From the NCBI GenBank assembly GCA_020635235.1, contig JACKAF010000004.1, positions 329,252 through 393,251 of the forward strand: 64,000 nucleotides of DNA. Reading direction: 5' to 3'. How positions within the stretch are numbered: position 1 is the stretch's first letter; the number at the start of each line of letters is the position of its first letter. This DNA is from Pseudobdellovibrionaceae bacterium. GTDB lineage: Bacteria > Bdellovibrionota > FAC87 > UBA2466 > JACKAF01. Under the pieces are notes generated by a model. The model saw only the letters and a list, made by a program, of their open reading frames with translations, did no database searches and was not told the origin of the DNA. Positions 57,649-64,000 of the stretch are shown here, one piece after another. A program made the position numbers and the translations under genes.

Positions 57649-59412
57649 ATGCGATCTACATGGGTATTTCTCGTGCTTCTTAGCATGGGACAGGCGGCCT
57701 TCGGGGACGCTGTGCTAACAGACTCTCTGTTGGCTAACCGTGCCTATCTCTATGAGCGCCAGGAGTTTCGGTCTCATACCGGTGAGTCCAACAACCTAGA
57801 CCCCAAGCGACTCTACTGGGGCAGTTCCAACTCAATGATTCTGCGCTTTCCGGTTACTAGCTATTTGGACGGAAAAGCGGAGCCCTTTGACTGCGGCCGC
57901 GACTGCCGCCTCAACCCTCGGCTAATTAGTAACAATGTTCTTTTTGATCCAGATCCTAAAGCTTCCGAACGGGTAGATTCCCCGCTTAATATTTCCGACT
58001 TTTTCTGGGTCTGGGGCCAATTCTTGGATCACGACATTGTGCTCACGCCTGTGGACAAGGTTGACAATGGTAGGAGCAAAGAAGGGCGGGAACCCTTTCC
58101 GATTTTGGTGCCGCCCGGAGATCCTGCATTTGATCCCAATGGGATCGGAGTCGAACAGCTTCCGTTTAGTCGATCGAAATTTCGCGTCTACGATGGCGTT
58201 CGGTTCCAGATCAACGAGAACACGGCGTTCATAGACGCGTCTGTGGTCTATGGATCCGACGAAAAGCGAGCGAACGCTTTGAGGTCCAAATTGCCGGACG
58301 GACGTCTCTCTCCCTATTTGACAATGAGTCGCGGACCCCACAGGGATTACCCTCTGCTCCCATACAATACCGTGGGTTTACCCAATGACCCGGACAACAA
58401 CCCACGCTTTCGTCAGGATCATTTTTTCATGGCGGGAGATGTTCGGGCGAACGAGCAGGTCACGCTGACCGCATTGCATACTGTGTTCGCGCGCGAGCAC
58501 AATTACATCGTCGGATTGATAGAGCAGACACTGATTGCTAATCGCTTGCCAGCTCTATCCCCGCAGAAGCTCTATCATCTGGCGCGTATGATTGTGGGTG
58601 CCGAAATCCAGGTAATTACCTACCGAGACTTTTTGCCCTTGCTGCTCGGAAAAAGCAGCCTGCCTGGGTACGAGGGGTACAATCCGAATATCAATCCCGG
58701 AATTTTGAGTACGTTTTCGACCGCCGCCTTTCGATTTGGGCACAGCATGGTGCCACCGAAGCTCTTGCTGGCCGATCGAACAATGCGCCCGCGGGCCCAA
58801 ATTTCTGTTCGGGATGTGTTCTTTGAGAAGGTTCCGGACCTATTACGATCGGGAAGCATGGATGATTTTCTGCGCGGAGCCGCCAGGCAGTCTGCTCAGA
58901 ACATCGATGTAGTGATCTCCGACGATCTTCGCAATTTCCTTTTTGGTATTCCCGAGATCCCGGCCGTACTGGCAAAGCACTTGAAAATTCCGAAGGGCCT
59001 TGATCTGCCGGCACTCAATATTCAGCGAGGACGTGATCACGGCATACCGCGGTACAATGAAGCGCGACGCTTTTACAAACTCGCACCCGTGCGCAATTTT
59101 GCCGACATCACCAGCAATGTTGCCGTCCAAAAACGGCTCGCGTCCGTATACAAGAACGTCGAAGAGATCGATACCTGGGTAGGAGGTCTAGCGGAAGATC
59201 ATGTTCCCGGAGCGATGGTCGGCCAGTTGTTTCAGGCTGCTATTCTCGAACAGTTTCTCCGCCTTCGCGACGGTGATCGCTTTTGGTATCAAAACCAGCT
59301 ACCTCCGTTCCTGCGAGATTGGGTAGAGCAGCAATCGCTCACAACGATAATACGCCGGAATACTACGATTGGCCCGGAGTTTCCCAAAAATGCTTTTGTT
59401 GTTGGTAGCTAA
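57649..59412 (+). CDS. Exported animal-type haem peroxidase
   Basis: 587 residues from ATG 57649 (GGGGGA upstream; longer starts add an unlikely second hydrophobic stretch). Signal peptide STWVFLVLLSMGQAAFG. Peroxidase-cyclooxygenase superfamily marks: FWVWGQFLDHDIVLTP with the distal His near 128 flanked by Asp, TALHTVFAREHNYIVGLI, AAFRFGHSMVP with the proximal haem His near 365, and LNIQRGRDHGIPRYNEARRF. These enzymes oxidise halides or organic substrates with H2O2. An exported bacterial form could serve in oxidative killing, cross-linking or peroxide defence. Confidence 0.93.
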   Translation: MRSTWVFLVLLSMGQAAFGDAVLTDSLLANRAYLYERQEFRSHTGESNNLDPKRLYWGSSNSMILRFPVTSYLDGKAEPFDCGRDCRLNPRLISNNVLFDPDPKASERVDSPLNISDFFWVWGQFLDHDIVLTPVDKVDNGRSKEGREPFPILVPPGDPAFDPNGIGVEQLPFSRSKFRVYDGVRFQINENTAFIDASVVYGSDEKRANALRSKLPDGRLSPYLTMSRGPHRDYPLLPYNTVGLPNDPDNNPRFRQDHFFMAGDVRANEQVTLTALHTVFAREHNYIVGLIEQTLIANRLPALSPQKLYHLARMIVGAEIQVITYRDFLPLLLGKSSLPGYEGYNPNINPGILSTFSTAAFRFGHSMVPPKLLLADRTMRPRAQISVRDVFFEKVPDLLRSGSMDDFLRGAARQSAQNIDVVISDDLRNFLFGIPEIPAVLAKHLKIPKGLDLPALNIQRGRDHGIPRYNEARRFYKLAPVRNFADITSNVAVQKRLASVYKNVEEIDTWVGGLAEDHVPGAMVGQLFQAAILEQFLRLRDGDRFWYQNQLPPFLRDWVEQQSLTTIIRRNTTIGPEFPKNAFVVGS

Positions 59413-60077
59413 GGTTCGATAATTTTTCTGAAAACTATCGGGCACGCTTTGCCGAGATCGGAGTTACTTCGCGAGTGGCTAAGGTCTTTCTTGTTCTCAA
59501 AGCGATAGAGCCGACCTGGTTTGGCTACTCGCGTGCCGTCTGGGCGCAGGTAGGATGGCGCCTCACCAAGATCCTTTACATTGGGCACAGTCGCTGCGAT
59601 CGAAGCCAGTGTTTTAACTGAACTGATTATTTCAAGCCCGTTGCGGGATTGATCTGCAAGTCGTTGAAAGACAGTAAGGGTGTGCTCACCGGAATCGAAG
59701 ATTTCCCCTGGCGGGTTGTTCAGTGCCGCCGAATCCGTAACGGGTAAATCCATCGTCAAAAAATTCCCCGGTAAGGCGCGAATTTCAACATTCCTATAAC
59801 CCTGTTTCGTCGCATACGCGAGCAGGGCATTACCGGCTCGCTCCGTCATCTCTGCATTCAGATCATTTACGTAAAAAATTACGCGTTGGTTGCTTTCGGC
59901 GAGTTTGTCGAGTCGAGCCTCAGCCACTTCCAGCCGAAGCGGGGCCCCGGGCCCAATCACAGTGCTGCCCGACTCCACATTTGCCGCGCCATACTCGATG
60001 TGTACCCATGGATCTTTGGCATTGGCCGCCGTCAGGAATCCTAGTCCGAAGGCAAGCATAATCCAGAGTTTGGGCAT
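59409..60077 (-). CDS. Exported protein of unknown function
   Basis: 222 residues. Signal peptide KLWIMLAFGLGFLTAANA. Mature alpha/beta region with DPWVHIEYGAANVESG, ESNQRVIFYVNDLNAEMTERAG, YRNVEIRALPGNFLTMDLP, SGEHTLTVFQRLAD; the order of strands and helices suggests a Rossmann-like or SAM-methyltransferase-like fold (the GNFLTMDLP segment), but no binding motif is convincing. Overlaps the stop of the peroxidase gene by 4 bp on the other strand. Confidence 0.65.
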   Translation of the reverse strand: MPKLWIMLAFGLGFLTAANAKDPWVHIEYGAANVESGSTVIGPGAPLRLEVAEARLDKLAESNQRVIFYVNDLNAEMTERAGNALLAYATKQGYRNVEIRALPGNFLTMDLPVTDSAALNNPPGEIFDSGEHTLTVFQRLADQSRNGLEIISSVKTLASIAATVPNVKDLGEAPSYLRPDGTRVAKPGRLYRFENKKDLSHSRSNSDLGKACPIVFRKIIEP

Positions 60078-60186
60078 CCTTTCTATTGTACACGACTATC
60101 TCGCCTACGAAGTGAGCTCTTTAGGGCTATTCTCCCGCGTTAGCTATTGAAGGGGCCCACGGGGGGTTCCATTGCCAGGAGGAAAC

Positions 60187-60903
60187 ATGAGAAAAACTAG
60201 TTTGGTACTTACGGTAGCAGCTCTGCTTCTGACCGCAGGGACCACTTCGTCGGCGGCTGTCTCGAAGAATCAGCGGCGCCTTGTATTGGTTTCAAGTTTG
60301 CAGAAATTTGGCCTGAATAAATACAAGTGGCTTTATAGCTTTCTCGACGCTTCGACCATTAGCATGGGTCAGGCAGGTCTGGGAGGAAATTACGCGGGTG
60401 TGTCGGTCATTCAGGATGCTAACGGGACGAAAGCAACCTTTGTGAATTGCCTTCGTCACACGTCGGCCAACCCTTCGGTGAAAGCCATCGATGTTGTACT
60501 GTCTCTGCACGGTGCTGACGAAAAGCTGTATTTTCACGATGGCAAAGTCGTCGCATCGGATCTTGAAGCGGAATTGAAAACAATTCCAAATCGCTCGAAG
60601 TTCCGTTTGATGTACAACTTGGCCTGCTATGGATCTACACACAGGAACAACTTCCGAAATAGTGGGTTTAGAACTGCTATCGGATCGCGCAAGGTAAACA
60701 CCGCTTCGGCCTCGGAGTACCCGGTGTTTATTTCTCGCTGGAACATGGGGCACAACGTGAGCTTTATCTTCGCGCAGACCAATGCGGATCCGGCGGTCCA
60801 GGTGAGCGATAATGTGGCAAAGAGCTGGGGATTTAGCGATGCCGACAGCTTCAAGCTCATTAGCGGTACGACCGGTCTAACAATCAACTCGAACGCAAAC
60901 TAA
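60187..60903 (+). CDS. Exported protein with caspase-like (clan CD) His/Cys motifs
   Basis: 238 residues. Signal peptide TSLVLTVAALLLTAGTTSSAA. The mature part is alpha/beta with two motifs in caspase/gingipain order: a hydrophobic strand ending in His-Gly (AIDVVLSLHG, His near 108) and 39 residues later a strand ending Ala-Cys (KFRLMYNLACYG, Cys near 147). Between them is DLEAELKTIP, the expected helix. Downstream GFRTAIGSRKVNTASAS would hold the following strand. Cysteine peptidase activity is inference; it could be an inactive relative. AGGAGG before ATG 60187. Confidence 0.65.
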   Translation: MRKTSLVLTVAALLLTAGTTSSAAVSKNQRRLVLVSSLQKFGLNKYKWLYSFLDASTISMGQAGLGGNYAGVSVIQDANGTKATFVNCLRHTSANPSVKAIDVVLSLHGADEKLYFHDGKVVASDLEAELKTIPNRSKFRLMYNLACYGSTHRNNFRNSGFRTAIGSRKVNTASASEYPVFISRWNMGHNVSFIFAQTNADPAVQVSDNVAKSWGFSDADSFKLISGTTGLTINSNAN

Positions 60904-60915
60904 GACGTGATAGTA

Positions 60916-60946
60916 GGGGGGATCCTTGGATCTCCCCTCTTTTTTT
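60916..60946 (+). terminator. Rho-independent terminator
   Basis: GGGGGGATC and GATCTCCCC (one G-U) around a CTTG loop, followed by TCTTTTTTT. It separates the caspase-like gene from the small anchored protein downstream. Confidence 0.85.
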
Positions 60947-60957
60947 GGGAGAGAATC

Positions 60958-61419
60958 ATGCGCTACTTACTTTTGATTGTCGCTTTACTTGGCGGGCTCT
61001 ACTTCTGGAACATGGAACCTTCGGTGAGTGAAAATGCTTCGGTTCCGTTTCAAATTGAAGTTGTCAAAGAGGACTTCGTCCCCGCCGCTCCCAAAGTCTC
61101 GGTCCCACAGAAGCAAACGGAGGAAGTATTGGAAACTGCGTCCGAAGATCCGGAAACGGTGGACGAGGACGCCTTTGTGGCTCAGTTGCTGGAGCGCTTT
61201 CGTTTCATCGCGGAGCTTCCCGGCGCCCATGATCTCGCTTGGGACATTCGAGACGCGCTCATTGATAATCCCGGTGCGTTTGACATGAGCGCTATTACCG
61301 AAGGATCCGAGAATTTGCTCAAAGCGGACTATCTCGACCACATGATCCCGGACCCGAACCTCAGGGCCAAGTGGGTGGCGTTGATGGACATCGTTCTTAA
61401 TTCGCGTCCCTCCGAATGA
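60958..61419 (+). CDS. Small membrane-anchored acidic protein
   Basis: 153 residues from ATG 60958 (GGGAGA upstream). N-terminal helix RYLLLIVALLGGLYFW anchors the protein. A Pro/Glu/Lys linker (KVSVPQKQTEEVLETASEDP) leads to a C-terminal helical domain (FVAQLLERFRFIAELPGAHD, AKWVALMDIVL). No Cys. No family recognised. Follows the caspase-like gene across a terminator. Confidence 0.65.
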   Translation: MRYLLLIVALLGGLYFWNMEPSVSENASVPFQIEVVKEDFVPAAPKVSVPQKQTEEVLETASEDPETVDEDAFVAQLLERFRFIAELPGAHDLAWDIRDALIDNPGAFDMSAITEGSENLLKADYLDHMIPDPNLRAKWVALMDIVLNSRPSE

Positions 61420-61551
61420 AACTCAGCGGTGCTGCGTAATCCCGGTCGGCGGTCGGGCGTCGGCCCCTCGATTTCCGCCTCATTTATCTGAAGAGAAACT
61501 CCGAAATTAGTAGTGGAAAGATCCGAATTGTCAGGACGGGACTAAGAGCAC

Positions 61552-62370
61552 ATGACGCGACAAGTCGAAGTCACGAGAGATTTAACTGTGTTATATGTGA
61601 CTACCCAGTACTACCTGCCTTTGCTTCTAAGGAGCTTGCGTACGCTGCCTGGGGAGTGTCGTAAACTCGTCGCATGGTATTCTTCGGCATCTGCTCCGAA
61701 TGGAATTGTTGACGCAGCGCCTAACGTTGGAGTTGTGCCCGTTGTTCCGAAGGTTGAGAATTTTCACAAGTCCTACGCACTGAATCGGCTCATCGAGAGG
61801 GTCGAAACTCCATGGGTGATGGTGTCCGATGCCGACATGTTGTACCCCCAAGTGTTTGGGAGTTCGCTCCAGCTGGATTCCGAAAAATCCATATACCGCT
61901 TTTTTGTCGCTCGTTTTACCCCGGAGTACACAGAAACAATCATGGCTGAAAAATCCAATTGGGAGGCTACGATTCCAATGTATTCCGGAAGGTGGGTAGT
62001 GCCGGGACGGCTCGGCAAACTAAAAAGCCTGCTGTTTGGCAGAAGAGCACTTCGGCCTCAGAACTTTTATGAGATATATGCGAGCCAAAATCCTTCCATA
62101 TATTCCACTTCATTGCTCAAAAGAGTGAAGGGCTACGACGAGTCACTCTACGGCTACGGTGGAGAGGACGCCGATCTGACTTCCCGTTGCGCGCAGGCAG
62201 GCAGCATTGAACATCGTATTCCGCTGATAGTCGGTCACCTCTACCACCCTTCTGTGACAGATTTTGCGAGCTATCGAGTGGGTTCTGTTTCCTTGAGACG
62301 CCAGCGAGCTGAGTTCTGGAATCGAGTGAGAAGGAAAGTGGTCAAGGCCATCACGAAAAAAGCTGCCTAA
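61552..62370 (+). CDS. GT-A glycosyltransferase (galactosyltransferase C-terminal type)
   Basis: 272 residues. An N-terminal nucleotide-sugar fold with the DxD motif in VMVSDADMLYP (metal and donor binding) and the C-terminal acceptor-side motif LYGYGGEDADLTSRC, the G-G-E-D-x-D signature of Glyco_transf_7C (also seen in chondroitin polymerase-type enzymes). HLYHPS follows. A basic C-terminus (RRKVVKAITKKA) may bind membrane. Followed 16 nt later by a radical SAM gene, suggesting a two-gene unit. Confidence 0.85.
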   Translation: MTRQVEVTRDLTVLYVTTQYYLPLLLRSLRTLPGECRKLVAWYSSASAPNGIVDAAPNVGVVPVVPKVENFHKSYALNRLIERVETPWVMVSDADMLYPQVFGSSLQLDSEKSIYRFFVARFTPEYTETIMAEKSNWEATIPMYSGRWVVPGRLGKLKSLLFGRRALRPQNFYEIYASQNPSIYSTSLLKRVKGYDESLYGYGGEDADLTSRCAQAGSIEHRIPLIVGHLYHPSVTDFASYRVGSVSLRRQRAEFWNRVRRKVVKAITKKAA

Positions 62371-62386
62371 ACACGGGAGCGTGCTG

Positions 62387-63220
62387 ATGAAGTTGTTCGA
62401 ACGAGCCAAAGAATTGTTACGAATACTAAAAGCCGTCCTGAGCGCGATCTTTATCAAGGATCGACCCTTGGAATTTGTTACGGCCTTAGTGAGGGACTAT
62501 AGAATACAAAAAAGCTCCTGCCGCCTTTCTCTATACGTGACCTCAGTATGCAGCCTAGATTGTGAAGAGTGCATCATGCAGTTTTTGATGAAGGCAGACC
62601 CCAAGTACCAAATGAGCTTAGAGGAACTAGAGCGTTTCATTCAGGCGTCCGAGTACTCGAACTATAGTTTTGATTTTCTCCTGACCGGGGGGGAGCCGCT
62701 CATCTGGAAGAATCTGAGAGAGGGGCTGAAACGCCTTCGCCGGTCACGAATTTGCAATAGTATACAGATTCTCTCAAACGCCATGAACATCGATCGCCTT
62801 GACGATGAGATAATGGGGTACCTGGATGGATTGCGCGTATCAGAGTATTCAACCAACAAGGATAATATTCAGATCTTACTTAAGAAGTGGCCGGACAAAA
62901 TCTGGTTTGTAAACCGAGAGGAGTTTTGGATGAACCCGAAGACTCCTGTTCCGGGAACGCTTCCGGCAAAGTGCCTCAATCCCGAAATGTTGCTCTACAA
63001 AGATCAGGTGTTTGCTTGTCCGCACTCTCGATCTATTGCCTTGTCCGCGCAGAGCGAACTGCGTCTTGGTAACCCCGTGGCTCCGCATTTCATGAAGGGG
63101 TTATTCTGGCTAAAGTTCGCCCAGCAGGCGGAGATATGTACCCGCTGCATTTCCAACCAGCGTGTGCGCGAAAAGACGAAAAAGACGAGAAATATCGTGC
63201 GCCCCGAACGGGCAGCTTAG
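62387..63220 (+). CDS. Short radical SAM protein
   Basis: 277 residues from ATG 62387 (GGGAG 7 nt upstream; GTG 62381 is an alternative). The 4Fe-4S motif CSLDCEEC (Cys 55, 59, 62; CxxxCxxC) binds SAM, and FLLTGGEPLIW is the GGEP strand. Partial barrel: ICNSIQILSNA, GLRVSEYS, DKIWFVNRE. The C-terminus has Cys in AKCLNP, FACPHS and EICTRC, resembling a shortened SPASM/Twitch cluster site as in peptide- or sugar-modifying enzymes. Coupled to the glycosyltransferase upstream; substrate unknown. Confidence 0.85.
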   Translation: MKLFERAKELLRILKAVLSAIFIKDRPLEFVTALVRDYRIQKSSCRLSLYVTSVCSLDCEECIMQFLMKADPKYQMSLEELERFIQASEYSNYSFDFLLTGGEPLIWKNLREGLKRLRRSRICNSIQILSNAMNIDRLDDEIMGYLDGLRVSEYSTNKDNIQILLKKWPDKIWFVNREEFWMNPKTPVPGTLPAKCLNPEMLLYKDQVFACPHSRSIALSAQSELRLGNPVAPHFMKGLFWLKFAQQAEICTRCISNQRVREKTKKTRNIVRPERAA

Positions 63221-63320
63221 TCCGCTACCTCACCCTGTCAGCCTTTTCACGTGACCAATGTGGTTGAGGTTTTGCGGTCACCTCTTTACACTAAACGGGG
63301 TTCTTTTCTCCGGAGACTCC

Positions 63321-63956
63321 ATGAGCGACGCTACCTTTAAACCGTATACGCGTAGGGAAGAACTTGCCAACGCTATCAGCCATGGGCTGGGCGCCTGCTT
63401 GAGTGTGGCGGCGCTAGCAGTGCTGATAGTGTACGCGAAAGACGGCTGGCGTATGCTGAGTTTTAGTATTTACGGGGGCTCCCTCATCTTGCTGTTCTTG
63501 GCGTCCACGTTTTATCATGCCTTTCGGGATCCGCGCCTGAAACAGGTGCTTAAGATCGTGGATCATAGCGCTATCTTTGTCTTGATTGCGGGCACGTATA
63601 CGCCGCTGCTGCTCGTTACCCTTCGAGGAGTCTGGGGTTGGGCTCTCTTCACCGTGATATGGGGGCTCGCTACTTACGGGGTCGTTCTGAAGCTATTTGC
63701 CCGCAACATGTCTCGCGGCTTTTCTCTGGCACTGTATCTAGGTATGGGTTGGTTGGCCGTGGTGGCGATTCGTCCTCTGATGCAAGAGCTCCCCATAGGC
63801 GGAATCTGGTGGCTATTTTCGGGCGGGCTTTGTTACACCGTTGGGACGCTTTTTTATGTGCGGAAACAGATGCCGTATAGTCACGCAATCTGGCATCTGT
63901 TCGTCCTGGCGGGGAGTGCCTGCCATTTTTGTTGCATGCTTTTCTACGTAGTTTAG
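63321..63956 (+). CDS. Haemolysin III / PAQR family membrane protein
   Basis: 211 residues with seven predicted transmembrane helices. Signature residues: YTRREELANAISHGLGA, STFYHAF, DHSAIFVLIAGTYTP and SHAIWHLFVLAGSACHF; the His/Asp/Ser set matches the zinc site of PAQR receptors/ceramidase-like proteins. Bacterial members (YqfA/TrhA) affect membrane energetics and fatty-acid composition; haemolysis is not established for most. ATG 63321 has GGAG 5 nt upstream. Confidence 0.93.
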   Translation: MSDATFKPYTRREELANAISHGLGACLSVAALAVLIVYAKDGWRMLSFSIYGGSLILLFLASTFYHAFRDPRLKQVLKIVDHSAIFVLIAGTYTPLLLVTLRGVWGWALFTVIWGLATYGVVLKLFARNMSRGFSLALYLGMGWLAVVAIRPLMQELPIGGIWWLFSGGLCYTVGTLFYVRKQMPYSHAIWHLFVLAGSACHFCCMLFYVV

Positions 63957-64000
63957 TCCTCAATGAAATATTCTTTTGACGGCCGTGTCTCTTGTCTCTA

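Noticed and set aside
1..64000. CRISPR arrays, insertion sequences, prophage, rRNA operon or restriction system
   Set aside because: I looked for direct-repeat arrays, transposase or integrase motifs, phage genes and rRNA signatures and saw none.

Overview
The window reads as chromosome of a Gram-negative bacterium with a large secretome. It contains many signal peptides and lipoboxes, an outer-membrane beta-barrel, chymotrypsin-fold proteases, delta-60-repeat lipoproteins, an HD-GYP phosphodiesterase and, unusually for a Gram-negative, a DisA_N-type c-di-AMP synthase. Together with an RMD1/DUF155 protein this fits Bdellovibrionota or a neighbouring 'deltaproteobacterial' lineage; that placement is inference. 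There are no rRNAs, transposases, phage genes or CRISPR arrays. Nothing suggests a recent island, and genes are tightly packed with many 1-8 bp overlaps.

Layout. 0-4.6 kb: a minus-strand sugar operon (Gfo/Idh/MocA oxidoreductase, TIM-barrel sugar isomerase, xylA, xylB running off the left edge). 4.8-9.1 kb: minus-strand envelope genes (TM-repeat mechanosensitive-like protein, GT-B glycosyltransferase, exported protein, RMD1-like protein). 9.2-21.3 kb: small housekeeping genes (HAD phosphatase, glutaredoxin, DUF962, DoxX, DUF5522, ThiL-like protein), secreted Cys-repeat proteins, a trypsin-like exported protease, a diadenylate cyclase whose start codon lies inside a strong hairpin, an HD-GYP protein that overlaps head-to-head with a CysZ/EI24-like membrane protein, and an outer-membrane barrel.

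21.3-29.0 kb: two large related lipoproteins (Ig-like repeats followed by delta-60/propeller-like repeats) around a trypsin-like lipoprotein. 29.1-43.5 kb: an island of exported proteins with no family I recognise. Three of them (29.4, 37.1 and 40.6 kb) share a repeated beta-alpha-beta-beta domain that I describe here from the sequence; the third also has a zinc-protease HEXXH motif and a C-terminal putative-Ig domain. This island is the best candidate for an undescribed system.

43.5-49.0 kb: a TPR protein, a DUF454 protein, a tandem double ATP-grasp (D-Ala-D-Ala-ligase-like) enzyme translationally coupled to a DmpA-type aminopeptidase, a small heat-shock gene behind a good sigma-54 promoter match, and tRNA-Gly(TCC). 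49.0-57.5 kb: a secreted clan-A glycosidase, an SRPBCC protein, and a sulfate-activation operon cysD-cysN-cysQC in which the APS kinase domain attached to CysN is degenerate while an intact one is fused to the CysQ phosphatase. 57.6-64 kb: an exported animal-type haem peroxidase, an exported protein with a caspase-like His/Cys dyad, a GT-A glycosyltransferase paired with a short radical SAM protein, and a haemolysin-III/PAQR membrane protein.

All coordinates, motifs and hairpins were read by eye. Family names rest on remembered motifs, not on searches.
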